From Phycisphaeraceae bacterium (GTDB lineage: Bacteria; Planctomycetota; Phycisphaerae; Phycisphaerales; Phycisphaeraceae), in NCBI GenBank assembly GCA_029260615.1, contig JAJDCX010000063.1:1-34432 (forward strand): a stretch of DNA of 34,432 nt, read 5' to 3'. The notes below the pieces were generated by a model that saw nothing but the letters and a program-made list of their open reading frames with translations, was not told the DNA's origin and did no database searches. The position numbers were made by a program, and so were the translations under genes. Every line of letters starts with the position of its first letter. Position 1 is the stretch's first letter. This document shows, piece after piece, positions 22,460 to 31,021 of this stretch.

Positions 22460-22945
22460 ATGGCGAACGAAGCCCGTCACAATACGGTCGGTGGCATTGC
22501 CTTTGGAGTCTTCTTTTTTAACTCAGACGACGATGGTATCTCCGGAAACTATGCATTGCATGCCAAGAAGGCTGTTAGTGAGCGGGTTGCGGAGCGCGAG
22601 CCACGAGTGCGCGACAGTGGTTGGAATGTTCTCAGTGGAGACCTTTTTGAGCCACAGAACATCCAGACTATTCTTGCCACCACCGCAATATATCCTGATG
22701 CAACGCGGCTCGGTTCAGCAATACGGGAGGGATTCGCCGCCAGCCGTATGCCCGATTACACTCCCTATGTCATCGGCATGTTCATGTGTCCTCTCGATGC
22801 ACTTATACACGCCGACACACGTATGAAACAAGACAGAGTGGCTGGATACTTAGGCCTCGCAACCTTCGATCTTCCGCATGAGGAAGTACTAAAAGAGATT
22901 TCTGAAGCATTAACACTCCCTATGACATCGTTACACACTGTCTAG
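22460..22945 (+). CDS. Orphan protein of unknown function (island gene 2)
   Basis: 161 residues, unrecognised. It starts MANEARHNTVGGIAFGVFFF and contains a short acidic patch (NSDDDG), a polar central part (VSERVAEREPRVRDSGW) and a C-terminal helix EEVLKEISEALTLP. There are two weakly hydrophobic strands (GGIAFGVFFF and YTPYVIGMFMCPL) but no clear membrane helix or signal peptide, so it is probably soluble. GGAGTGAAG lies close before the ATG. It is separated by 89 bases from the next orphan gene on the same strand and lies between the 22-bp inverted repeats. Confidence 0.65.
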   Translation: MANEARHNTVGGIAFGVFFFNSDDDGISGNYALHAKKAVSERVAEREPRVRDSGWNVLSGDLFEPQNIQTILATTAIYPDATRLGSAIREGFAASRMPDYTPYVIGMFMCPLDALIHADTRMKQDRVAGYLGLATFDLPHEEVLKEISEALTLPMTSLHTV

Positions 22946-23034
22946 TTAGAGCCTGCACAGTAATATGATATGGAATGGTGTAAGGGGTGAATGCATTGAA
23001 CACTCGGGGTATCTGCGAAAAATAGGATGAAATC

Positions 23035-23466
23035 ATGAAACACCTCGACGCAAATTTCGACAAACTCAGGAATCAAGGTAGTGGGAAGGTAAACGCCCTT
23101 CAAAGGGCAATCGATAGTGGGGATGGGCGACAAATCTTCGCTAAATTAGCTTCAGCATACGGATCGCTCAGTGAGGTCGTGTTTCTCAAGGGGCCATACA
23201 TGGCCAAGTCTGTCCTAGTATTTGCAGATGGCGTCGGACTTAGTGCCGGAGCCGACTCGTACATTCCGATTCTTACGTTCGGATATCAGGGTCAGGGATC
23301 CAAAGTATTCTCTACCTTCCTGGCGGCGGCAGGCTTTTCCGACACGGATGCTACCGCTGTCGTAGCACCGGTACGCTTGGGTCGCGACGGCACACGTGTT
23401 CTTGGTGAGGTCGTAGACGGTCAGATCATGTGGCAGGACGGCACTAGTACATTACTTGACATATGA
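23035..23466 (+). CDS. Orphan protein of unknown function (island gene 3)
   Basis: 143 residues, unrecognised. The N-terminal half is helical (MKHLDANFDKLRNQGSGKVN, then ALQRAIDSGDGRQIFAKLAS). The second half looks beta-rich with Gly/Asp turns (VLVFADGVGLSAGADSYIPI, VRLGRDGTRVLGEVVDG, IMWQDGTSTLLDI). No Cys or His cluster and no membrane segment. AGGA sits six bases before the ATG at 23035. Same strand and spacing as gene 2, so the two may form a pair, for instance effector and partner, but that is inference only. Confidence 0.65.
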   Translation: MKHLDANFDKLRNQGSGKVNALQRAIDSGDGRQIFAKLASAYGSLSEVVFLKGPYMAKSVLVFADGVGLSAGADSYIPILTFGYQGQGSKVFSTFLAAAGFSDTDATAVVAPVRLGRDGTRVLGEVVDGQIMWQDGTSTLLDI

Positions 23467-23555
23467 GACTTTCGAGATACTGTCAAAAGTCGTGGATGAG
23501 GGATTAATCAGGCGGCGTGTGATTTAACTCCGTCGGTGAAGGTGATGACGGGGCC

Positions 23556-23577
23556 GAAAAAGGTGTCAGGAACCTTA
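23556..23577 (-). repeat. Right copy of the 22-bp inverted repeat
   Basis: GAAAAAGGTGTCAGGAACCT (first 20 of 22 bases) is the exact reverse complement of 21425-21446. It stands 38 bases before the RAYT start codon, the usual position for the recognition hairpin of these transposases. Confidence 0.75.
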
Positions 23578-23615
23578 AAATTGACGATCCGCCCGATGCG
23601 TGTTAGTCTTGCTCT

Positions 23616-24311
23616 ATGGGACGATCACCACGGGTTGATGTCGGGGGGCATGTCTATCACGTTCTGAACCGTGGCAACGCGGGGATGACGATCTTTGATG
23701 ATGAGGGGGATTACGCGGCGTTTGAGGCGATTCTGGAGCAGGCGGCGCAGCGCGTTGGGATGCGGGTGGTGTCGTATTGTTTGATGCCTAATCATTGGCA
23801 CCTGGTCCTTTGGCCGAGGCGCGATGGGGACCTGTCGAAGTTCATGGGCTGGCTGACGCTGACACACACGCAGCGCTGGCATGCGCACCGTCACAGCACG
23901 GGGTCGGGGCACGTCTATCAAGGGCGATACAAATCGTTCATGGTCGAGGGTGGGGCTTATCTGGTCGCGGTCTGCCGGTATGTGGAGCGTAATGCCAGGC
24001 GGGCGGGGCTGCCTACGCCTCGGGCGCGTGCGGAGTCTTGGCGTTGGTCGAGCTTGTGGCGTTGGAAGTTTGGCAACGCGGAGCAGAAGCGATTGTTAAG
24101 CCCCTGGCCTTTGCCATCGGGTCGTAGGCCCGCGGGGTGGTTGAAGAAGGTGAACGGTGCGCAGACTCTGGCGGAGTTGGAGGCGTTGCGTATGGCGGCG
24201 AACCGGTGCAGCCCGTATGGCTCGGCGAAGTGGCGGCAACGGATGGTCAGGCTACACGGGTTGGAGGCCACGGTGCGGCCACGGGGGAGGCCCAGGCGTG
24301 ATGATGGGTAA
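23616..24311 (+). mobile_element. REP-associated tyrosine transposase (RAYT, IS200-like Y1 domain)
   Basis: 231 residues. HUH fold: GGHVYHVLNRGNAGMTIF at the N-terminus, then the metal-binding MPNHWHLVLWP (H60 and H62), GDLSKFMGWLTLTHTQRWH, GHVYQGRYKSF and CRYVERNARRAGL, where Y122 is the probable nucleophile. The C-terminus is basic, ending in RGRPRR. These single-gene transposases act on nearby palindromic repeats and are usually domesticated rather than flanked by their own ends. The 22-bp repeat lies just upstream. GC content matches the host core, unlike the island genes to its left. It is intact as far as motifs show. Confidence 0.93.
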
Positions 24312-24604
24312 GTGCTATCGGGCACTGTGATTAACGCTGATGGATCGGGTTTTTATGGTATTACGGTTGATGAATGGGTCTTGGGCGGGGGAGGCTATGT
24401 GAGGATGGGTGGCGAGGTTGACGAAAGGTTGATTTACAGCGACACTTACAAGATATGATTAGGGACGATAGAGGGGGCCTCCGGGGATTTTCGGGTGTGG
24501 TTTTCGAGGGGGTCAGGGTTGATTGACAGCGTCCGCGGCGCGGGCGAGGCATGCTGGCTTAAGTAGGATAGCTGGCACATACTTGTACATTTGGAGTATT
24601 TCAC
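24312..24604. other. Noncoding gap after the RAYT gene
   Basis: About 290 bases without a gene. AGTGC/GCACT (24311-24326) makes a small stem at the transposase stop. The remainder is G-rich on this strand. GGAG near 24593 is the ribosome site of the next gene. No clear promoter boxes. Confidence 0.45.
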
Positions 24605-25969
24605 ATGGCACGTGCGCGAAGCGGTGGAGGCGGATCGGGCTCGGCTTGGGCGTTGGTGGTGTTTGGTGCGGGCTTTTTTATCAGCCTGCTCCTGGCGATC
24701 ATCTTCTTCACCCAGGTCAGCGGGGCCCGTCAGGGTCAGACGGGCGCGGAAAGCCGGTTGGCGGAATTTGCCAGCCCAACCGAGCAGAGCTCACCTGAGA
24801 TAGAAGGCCTCAAGTCCGGCGGCGGGTCTGTGGTCGGGGCACTGCTGGAAGAGCAGCAGTGGTTGCGCACCGTGATCGCCAACGATCCGGGTAAGAGCCG
24901 ACAGGAGATCGGTAGCTCGCTGACTACGCTGGGTGTAGACGGCCGATCGCTGCTGCAGGAAGTGGCGCGTCTTCAGAACGAAGATGCGGCGATGAAGGAA
25001 CTAAATAACACGCTTGAGCAGGACTTGGCGCAGGCGCGATCGCGTGCCGATGAGGCTGAGAAAGCTAAGAGCACATTGGACCAGAGTTATAAGGACTCGC
25101 TTGCGAACCTCGGAGCGACCGTTGGCCAGACCGGCGATGTGCTCAAGACGACGCAGACCCAGATCCAGCAGCAGAAGAATACGCTGGATGGCCAGATGGC
25201 CGACACCCGCAGCGAGTACGTCAACCAGATAACGGCATTAGAAGATGAGATATCTAAGTACAAGTTTGAGATTGCCCGTTTGGTGAAGCTCAACGCCGTA
25301 CTGAGTGGCAGTGGTGAGCAGGATCTTGGGCCGGGGAACCTGACCCGTGCGGATGGGCGTATCGTTTCGATCATCGGTGGGCGGCCGGAGGTCTACATCA
25401 GCTTGGGCCGGGGTGACCGGTTGCAGATGGGTATGACCTTTGAGGTCTTCGGTGCCAATGAATTGGTCAAGCTCAATGAGTACCAGCAGGTACGGGGCAA
25501 GGCGACGTTGGAAGTGGTGAGCGTGGATGACGCGGCGTCGGTCGCCCGGATCGTCCGGCTGGAGCGGGGCAAGACTATTATGGATGACGACCAGGTTGTT
25601 AACTTGGTATACGACCCGCAGACGGTTCATAAGTTCTTTGTCTACGGCGAATTCGATATCAACGGTGACGGTGTCGCCGACCCCGATGGGCTTGGCCGTA
25701 TTGTCAGCAGGATTAACCAGTGGGGCGGCAAGATGACCGATGGCCTAACCTACGACGTGGACTACCTGGTGCTGGGTGCGGAGCCTCCGCTGCCGACACC
25801 TCCGCCGGATGGCGAAGTGGACCCCGTGAAGATCGCCGAGTACGTTGCGGCGCAGCGAGAGTTCGAGACCTACCAGCAGTTGATCGGCGAGGCTCGTTCG
25901 CCGTCGCTGAGTATCCCGGTGCTGAACCAGAACCGGTTCCTTGCATTGACGGGTCACTACGACCGCTAG
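24605..25969 (+). CDS. Membrane-anchored coiled-coil protein with a BRCT-like C-terminal domain
   Basis: 454 residues. A Gly/Ser-rich N-terminus leads into one membrane helix (about 14-38). A long coiled coil follows (about 115-230). Next is a beta-rich domain (246-335, DGRIVSIIGGRPEVYISLGR). The last part (343-391) resembles a BRCT fold: KFFVYGEF, DINGDGVADPDG with a calcium-loop-like DxNxDG, IVSRINQWGGKMTDGLTYDV and DYLVLG. I infer the BRCT likeness from the GGKMTD...DYLVLG pattern. It is probably a periplasmic or envelope scaffold in this lineage. GGAG precedes the ATG. The LpxL-family gene begins 11 bases after the stop, implying an operon. Confidence 0.75.
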   Translation: MARARSGGGGSGSAWALVVFGAGFFISLLLAIIFFTQVSGARQGQTGAESRLAEFASPTEQSSPEIEGLKSGGGSVVGALLEEQQWLRTVIANDPGKSRQEIGSSLTTLGVDGRSLLQEVARLQNEDAAMKELNNTLEQDLAQARSRADEAEKAKSTLDQSYKDSLANLGATVGQTGDVLKTTQTQIQQQKNTLDGQMADTRSEYVNQITALEDEISKYKFEIARLVKLNAVLSGSGEQDLGPGNLTRADGRIVSIIGGRPEVYISLGRGDRLQMGMTFEVFGANELVKLNEYQQVRGKATLEVVSVDDAASVARIVRLERGKTIMDDDQVVNLVYDPQTVHKFFVYGEFDINGDGVADPDGLGRIVSRINQWGGKMTDGLTYDVDYLVLGAEPPLPTPPPDGEVDPVKIAEYVAAQREFETYQQLIGEARSPSLSIPVLNQNRFLALTGHYDR

Positions 25970-25980
25970 ACGGCCCGCCG

Positions 25981-27006
25981 ATGGCGAAGAAAAACCAAGG
26001 CCCGATTGCCATTTGGTCGCAGTACATCGCCGCCCGTCTGGGCGCGATGGGGCTGACGATGTTCGATATCGACACGAACCTCCGCACCGCTGCGGGGATC
26101 GGTCGGGCGATGTATGCGTGGGACAAGCGTCACCGAGAGCGTGCCAGCAAGAGCATCTCGCTGGCGTTCCCCGACTGGACGCCCGAGCGTGTCCAGCGTG
26201 TATGCCGAGGATCGTTTGAGCACTTTGTGCAGCTTGCGATCGAGGTCTGTCATACGCCGCGTGTGATTTCCAAAGACTCCTGGCCGAAGCGGACCTCGAC
26301 GGGGGATCTGGGCCCAGCCTTGGACTTACTGGATGCTGGTAAGCCTGTGATCCTGGTGACCGGGCACCTGGGCAACTGGGAGGTGCTGGGGTACCTGCTG
26401 GCGGTGATTGGTTACGAGGTGGAGGCGATCGCCCGGCCGATTGACAACCCGCTGATTAACGATTGGCTATTAGGTATCCGTGAGAGCAAGGGGATGCGGA
26501 TCATCACCAAATGGGACGCGACCGAGCGGATGCTGGAGGTGCTGGGCCGGGGCGGTACGTTGGGGTTTATTGCCGACCAGAACGCCGGGGACAAGGGGAT
26601 GTTCGTGCCGTTCTTTGGGAGGCTGGCCAGCTCGTACAAGTCCATCGGGCTCCTGGCGATCCGTGAGGAGGTCCCGATTGTTTGTGGGTATGCCCACCGC
26701 GTCGGGCCCGGATTCCACTACGAAATAGGGGTCGCCGACGTGATCCAGCCCGGCGATTGGCAAGACAGGCACGACCCGTTGTATTATGTGACCGCAAGGT
26801 ACGCCCGGGCGATCGAGACGATGGTGAGGATGCGGCCCAAGCAGTACTTGTGGATGCACCGGCGGTGGAAGAGCCGGCCCCGCTATGAACGACAGGGCAC
26901 CGAGATGCCCAAGGCGTTAAGGCGTAACCTTGAAGACCTGCCCTGGATGGACCAGGCCCAGATGGATCGGCTTATGAAGCCGGCCCAAGTCCCAGACCCC
27001 GCCTAA
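25981..27006 (+). CDS. LpxL/HtrB-family lipid A acyltransferase
   Basis: 341 residues. The acyltransferase motif HLGNWE (H129 and E134, HX4E) is the catalytic site, followed by ARPIDNPLINDWLLGIRESK, FIADQNAGDKGMFVPFFGR and the LWMHRRWKSRP block. These match the Kdo2-lipid IVA acyltransferase family that adds secondary acyl chains to lipid A at the inner membrane. No clear N-terminal membrane helix is seen, though residues 8-25 are amphipathic. ATG at 25981 is chosen because conserved sequence begins there; the long upstream extension of the frame overlaps the preceding gene. It implies a lipopolysaccharide-bearing outer membrane. Confidence 0.92.
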   Translation: MAKKNQGPIAIWSQYIAARLGAMGLTMFDIDTNLRTAAGIGRAMYAWDKRHRERASKSISLAFPDWTPERVQRVCRGSFEHFVQLAIEVCHTPRVISKDSWPKRTSTGDLGPALDLLDAGKPVILVTGHLGNWEVLGYLLAVIGYEVEAIARPIDNPLINDWLLGIRESKGMRIITKWDATERMLEVLGRGGTLGFIADQNAGDKGMFVPFFGRLASSYKSIGLLAIREEVPIVCGYAHRVGPGFHYEIGVADVIQPGDWQDRHDPLYYVTARYARAIETMVRMRPKQYLWMHRRWKSRPRYERQGTEMPKALRRNLEDLPWMDQAQMDRLMKPAQVPDPA

Positions 27007-27134
27007 GATCCTTAGACCCACCTAGGGAAACAGGATCACCACCGAACCCGGTACCACCCTCCACCGGATCAACCCCGTATGCGTAGGCTCAACAGGAGCT
27101 CACTGACGCACTTAACAGAAGAAGAGAATGCCAC

Positions 27135-27542
27135 ATGGACCCGATGATGGACGAATCCGAAGAATTAAGGCTGGAATCACGCAAGGTGTTGATCGTGGAT
27201 GACGACCCGGAGGTGCGGGCAGCGATCGACCACGCCCTGCAAGCCGAGGGCGCTTTGACCCAGTACTGCAGTGACGGGAACTCCGCGGTGCGTATCTGTG
27301 AGGCCGAGCCGCCTGACTTGGTGGTGCTGGATATGATGTTGCCCAAGCGGTCAGGGTTCCTGGTTCTGGATAGGATCAAGAAGATCGAAAATGCCCCGGT
27401 CGTGGTGATGGTCACCGCGAATGAGGGGCGCCGGCATCAGCAGTATGCAGAAACCCTTGGGGTGGACGGGTACATCCTCAAGCCGGTCCGGCTGGAGCGG
27501 TTGATCACAATGGCCCAGAAGCTGCTGGACGCCCGATCCTGA
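27135..27542 (+). CDS. Single-domain response regulator (CheY-like receiver)
   Basis: 135 residues. The acidic pocket is DDD (22-24), the phosphoacceptor is D66 in VVLDMMLP, T94 follows VVVMV, and K116 is in ILKPV. This is a complete receiver domain with no output domain, so it acts through protein partners. A short N-terminal extension MDPMMDESEELRLESRK is variable. No histidine kinase is in view; fliM on the other strand is a possible distant partner if this is a chemotaxis CheY, but that is speculative. A purine-rich AGAAGAAGAGAAT lies before the ATG. Confidence 0.93.
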   Translation: MDPMMDESEELRLESRKVLIVDDDPEVRAAIDHALQAEGALTQYCSDGNSAVRICEAEPPDLVVLDMMLPKRSGFLVLDRIKKIENAPVVVMVTANEGRRHQQYAETLGVDGYILKPVRLERLITMAQKLLDARS

Positions 27543-27762
27543 CCCCCGGGTTTATCCCCCGGTTGACTTGGATTATCCGGGTTTTGGCGATGGGATAGCC
27601 CGGTGTTCGCCTAAGTGCTGATGCCATATAATAGTGACAGTGTTTTTAAGTGGTAAATGACGGGCGTGAGTGTCCGGGGCCGGTCGCGTGTGATCGGACT
27701 AAACGGGTTAGATGATGGCAGCCGAAGGGTGTAGGCACCCTTGGCCCTGCTTTGGAGGCATC

Positions 27763-28977
27763 ATGATGCGTGCATCTGATTTTCGCGCGTGGCTCACAAT
27801 GACATGTGCTGTGACGGTCCTGGTGCTATCAGGCATCGTTTGGGCACGCGATGCCGTGGTGACGACCCTTGATGGGCGGACACTTGCCGGCGAACTGGTC
27901 AGCCAGGACGAATTAACGGTGACGCTATTGATCTCCGGGATCAAGACACCGATCCCACGGCGATCGATCGAGAGCGTGGAACTCATGGCCGCCCCGCAGG
28001 ATCGGTACCGGCAGCTGCGATCAGAGTTAGACGACGATGATCTGGATGGGCGGTACCGCCTGGCGTACACGATGTACGAGAAGAAGTGGTTCGACCTGTC
28101 GAGGTCGGAACTGAACGCGCTGGAGCGAGATTTTCCAGATAGCGACAAGGTCCGTTCGCTCATGACCGTGGTGCAGAGCAGGCTGGACCGTGCGCAGGAT
28201 ACCACGACCCGTGAAGGTCAAGCCGGAGCGTCCCATGGTGGGGGTGTAACGCCTGGTCAAGACACGGTTACGGTGGTGACACAGGCCCCCGGCCCGGAGC
28301 AGTTGCTGACCGAGGAACAGATCAACGTCATCCGTGTTTATGAGGCCGACCTCGACGCCCAGCCGCGGGTGACTCTTACACCGGAAACGATTGAGAAGCT
28401 CTTTGAAACCTATGCCAGCGACGACCGGCTGGTCAAGGACAAGCGTGCGTTTCGTCGGATGCCCGGTTACGAGCAACTGGGCGTGCTGTTTGAGCTGCAG
28501 GCCCGCGAGCTTTACGGAGATGTGGTGATCCGGCAGGATTCGCCCGCCATCAAAGGGTTCCGTTCGCAGTTGCACCAGCGGTATGTCTTGAATTACTGCG
28601 GCACGACCGGGTGCCACGGCGATAAATCCCCGGGCGGATTGTTCGTCTTCCGCATCCATCCCAACAGTGACGCGACCGTTTACACCAACTTTTACATCCT
28701 CAACCGGATGCAGAATTCGCAGGGTGCTGTGATCGATCGGGACAATCCCCGGCGGTCGTTGCTGGTTCAGTATGGGCTGAAGCGGGATGCCGCGGCGACC
28801 CCTCACCCGGACGTCCCGGGCTGGCGTTCGCAGTTCGTTAACGAGCAGGACATCCGGTTTGAGCAGTACGTCGGTGTGATCGATCAGCTATGGAAGCCGA
28901 CCCCCGAGTACGGGATCGGCTACCGCCCACCGATGTGGCAGGAGCGGGGAGCCGAAACAGACACGGCGGGTGAATAA
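27763..28977 (+). CDS. Exported protein with a CxxxxCH motif
   Basis: 404 residues from ATG 27763, which has GGAGG just upstream. The N-terminus is a signal peptide of about 29 residues (ending IVWA). DAVVTTLDGRTLAGELVSQD and ISGIKTPIPRRSIESVELMA form a small barrel-like segment. A low-complexity linker (about 148-180) separates this from the C-terminal domain, where CGTTGCHGD (C279, C284, H285) looks like a CxxxxCH variant of a cytochrome c haem site. GGLFVFRIH and NFYILNRMQ follow. A haem or metal-binding extracytoplasmic protein is likely; I do not recognise a named family. Confidence 0.72.
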   Translation: MMRASDFRAWLTMTCAVTVLVLSGIVWARDAVVTTLDGRTLAGELVSQDELTVTLLISGIKTPIPRRSIESVELMAAPQDRYRQLRSELDDDDLDGRYRLAYTMYEKKWFDLSRSELNALERDFPDSDKVRSLMTVVQSRLDRAQDTTTREGQAGASHGGGVTPGQDTVTVVTQAPGPEQLLTEEQINVIRVYEADLDAQPRVTLTPETIEKLFETYASDDRLVKDKRAFRRMPGYEQLGVLFELQARELYGDVVIRQDSPAIKGFRSQLHQRYVLNYCGTTGCHGDKSPGGLFVFRIHPNSDATVYTNFYILNRMQNSQGAVIDRDNPRRSLLVQYGLKRDAAATPHPDVPGWRSQFVNEQDIRFEQYVGVIDQLWKPTPEYGIGYRPPMWQERGAETDTAGE

Positions 28978-29081
28978 GCACCGCCGATCAGCCCTTGCCA
29001 CAGCCTTTGAGTTTGCATTAAATCGTTCCTGATTAAGACGCCCGTTGATGGGCAGGTATCGCGAAGCGAAAGGACGGCCCC

Positions 29082-30482
29082 GTGCCAAAGAAATTTTCCA
29101 TTTTGTTTATGCTTGTAGGCATCGCATTGGGTCTGGCCGGCTGTAACAGCGAGGCCTCTCAGCAGGCGGAAGCGCAACGCCATCTCGACGCGGCGCGTGC
29201 GAAGCTAAGCCAAGCCAACGCGGGCTACGTCCCGCAGTCCAGTTCGTCCGAGGGTTCCACCGGATTGCTGGTCTATCGCCAGGAAACCATGGACGCGGCC
29301 TTTGCGGACCTAAACAAGGTCATGTCACTGAACGCCCCACAGCAGCAGCTCCAGGCCCTGCGTATGGGTGCGGATATCGATTCATCGGCGGCCCTGCACG
29401 CGGCGGGTCAGGCGGCGGATGAGAACGCGGTCCTCGCCGGGCGGTCCACGTTGCTGCTGGGTTACCTCTCGGCGTTTGAAGGCTCGGCCACCCGGGCCGC
29501 TTCGCTGGAGCCCCAGACCGCCGAGTCGCTAGCCAAACTGCAGGAAGAGATCCAACGGCAAACCGCCAAGCGTGAGCAATTTACCGCGGAGGCGGCCGAC
29601 CTGACCAGTCAATTGGAGGCCGTGAACACCGAGATACAGAAGTTTAAAGACCTCGCTGATGAAGGCAACGCCCAGGCCCAGGACCTGAGTGAAAAAGCGT
29701 TTGTATCTCAAGGCGAGCACATGTACGACCTGCAGGACCAGGCCTCCCAACTCGAGCGCAGTGCGGCGATTGAGTCGGCGTCTGCCGAGCAACAGCAGGT
29801 GGCCGGGACAGACTTGTCCGGGCGTTTGAATCTGGCACAGGGTCAGTTAGATGCAGCCAACAAGTTGCTTGACGAGTTGGCTTCACAGGTGAAAGACACC
29901 CGCGCCGATACGGCCCGCCTGACCGATGAATCCGCCAAGGCACAAGCGGCCAGCACCGAAGCGTCCCAGGCCATGGCTAAAGAGTTCAGCCAGGTCGTGA
30001 GCGTACACCAAAGCGCAGTCCAGAAGCAGATGACGCTGGCCGGGCAGAAGATCGACAAGGCCGTCGCCGATCTGGAGAGGGCGGTCAGCCTCGCCGGCAA
30101 AAACGCCGATCGCAAGACCGCCGCCCAAGACGTGCGCATGACCCGGCTCCAATTACTGGCTGCTTATGTCGATCAGGCGTATATCGCGACCAGCCACGCG
30201 GGTTACCTCGGTGACCTGGCCAGCACCGCTGGGGCTCTGGCTGGCAGTGTCGAACGTATCACACCCCAAGAGGTCGGCACCTACCGGGAACAGGCCGACC
30301 AACTCGCCCAGGCCCAGACGGACCTCAACGCCAAAGCGTCCGAAGCGATCCAGGCCGGTACCCAGTTGGCTCTGGAACTGGCACCGGAAGGGTCTACTCC
30401 CGAGGATGGTGATGTCGAGGCGATCGCTCTTAAACAGAAAGACCGTCTGGAAGGCTACGGCGAGCGCGCCAGTATTCAATAG
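29082..30482 (+). CDS. Coiled-coil lipoprotein of unknown function
   Basis: 466 residues. The signal peptide MPKKFSILFMLVGIALGLAG leads to C21 (LAGC lipobox). The mature protein is almost entirely helical and rich in Ala, Gln and Glu, with heptad-like stretches about 140-245 (AESLAKLQEEIQRQTAKREQ, TSQLEAVNTEIQKFKD) and 250-410. It probably forms a long rod in the periplasm. The start is a GTG at 29082. It stands 104 bases after the CxxxxCH protein and ends before a clear terminator. Together with the coiled-coil gene at 24605 it suggests an envelope-scaffold theme for this part of the window. Confidence 0.78.
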   Translation: MPKKFSILFMLVGIALGLAGCNSEASQQAEAQRHLDAARAKLSQANAGYVPQSSSSEGSTGLLVYRQETMDAAFADLNKVMSLNAPQQQLQALRMGADIDSSAALHAAGQAADENAVLAGRSTLLLGYLSAFEGSATRAASLEPQTAESLAKLQEEIQRQTAKREQFTAEAADLTSQLEAVNTEIQKFKDLADEGNAQAQDLSEKAFVSQGEHMYDLQDQASQLERSAAIESASAEQQQVAGTDLSGRLNLAQGQLDAANKLLDELASQVKDTRADTARLTDESAKAQAASTEASQAMAKEFSQVVSVHQSAVQKQMTLAGQKIDKAVADLERAVSLAGKNADRKTAAQDVRMTRLQLLAAYVDQAYIATSHAGYLGDLASTAGALAGSVERITPQEVGTYREQADQLAQAQTDLNAKASEAIQAGTQLALELAPEGSTPEDGDVEAIALKQKDRLEGYGERASIQ

Positions 30483-30490
30483 TATTGCTT

Positions 30491-30557
30491 GTGGGATATC
30501 CCACTCTAAATTCTTGTATCCACCAAGGCCCATGTCCGATGACGTGGGCTTTGTTTT
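30491..30557 (+). terminator. Palindrome and intrinsic terminator after the lipoprotein gene
   Basis: GTGGGATATCCCAC (30491-30504) is a perfect palindrome. Twenty bases on, AAGGCCCA (30525-30532) pairs, with one mismatch, with TGGGCTTT (30545-30552), followed by GTTTTATAG. The second is a good rho-independent terminator on the plus strand. It may also serve the convergent STAS gene. Confidence 0.75.
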
Positions 30558-30627
30558 ATAGACCCACATGAGTCTTTACCAAGACAGATAAAAGCGGTTT
30601 GATCGTGGCGGCAAGGGAGAGGCGGCA

Positions 30628-30966
30628 TCAGGCCCCGATCTGCAGTTCTGTCAGAGCGGTTGGGGTGTCGTGGGAGAACTGAAAGACTTTGTCCAAGCCC
30701 GTCGTTAAGAACACCGCCCAGACCGGGTCCGGCGGGGCGGTCAGACGCAGCTTGGTCTCCCGGTCGATCGCGCTCTTGCGTAGCCGAAGCAGTGAAGACA
30801 GATTCGAGCTGCCGATACTCACTACAGCCGAGAGATCCAGAATAAGGTGCGGCATCCTGTCCGGGGCCAAGGCACGGTCCGCGAGATGGTCCATATCCTC
30901 TGTAAATGCGGGGTCGTCGTTTAGCCTGACAACCCAGATATTCTCTGACCACTCTTGTATTGACAC
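30628..30966 (-). CDS. STAS-domain protein (anti-sigma factor antagonist-like)
   Basis: About 112 residues from GTG 30966 (MSIQEWSENIWVVRLNDD). The STAS fold is shown by HLILDLSAVVSIGSSNLSSL, where the serine in GSSN is the usual phosphorylation site, and the C-terminal LTTGLDKVFQFSHDTPTALT. Such proteins relieve anti-sigma factors in partner-switching cascades. No kinase, phosphatase or sigma factor is present in the window. The GTG start has AAAGG upstream; an upstream GTG at 31038 would overlap gyrA by 17 bases and add residues that do not fit the fold. It lies 55 bases downstream of gyrA on the same strand, so it is probably cotranscribed. Confidence 0.85.
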   Translation of the reverse strand: MSIQEWSENIWVVRLNDDPAFTEDMDHLADRALAPDRMPHLILDLSAVVSIGSSNLSSLLRLRKSAIDRETKLRLTAPPDPVWAVFLTTGLDKVFQFSHDTPTALTELQIGA

Positions 30967-31021
30967 AGCTGACGGCCTTTCGATGTCCCGCCTGGTCCCC
31001 CTTGCCAGACAAACGAGAGAC

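Noticed and set aside
27541-27590. Terminator after the receiver gene
   Set aside because: CCGGG/CCCGG can pair but no T-run follows at the right distance.
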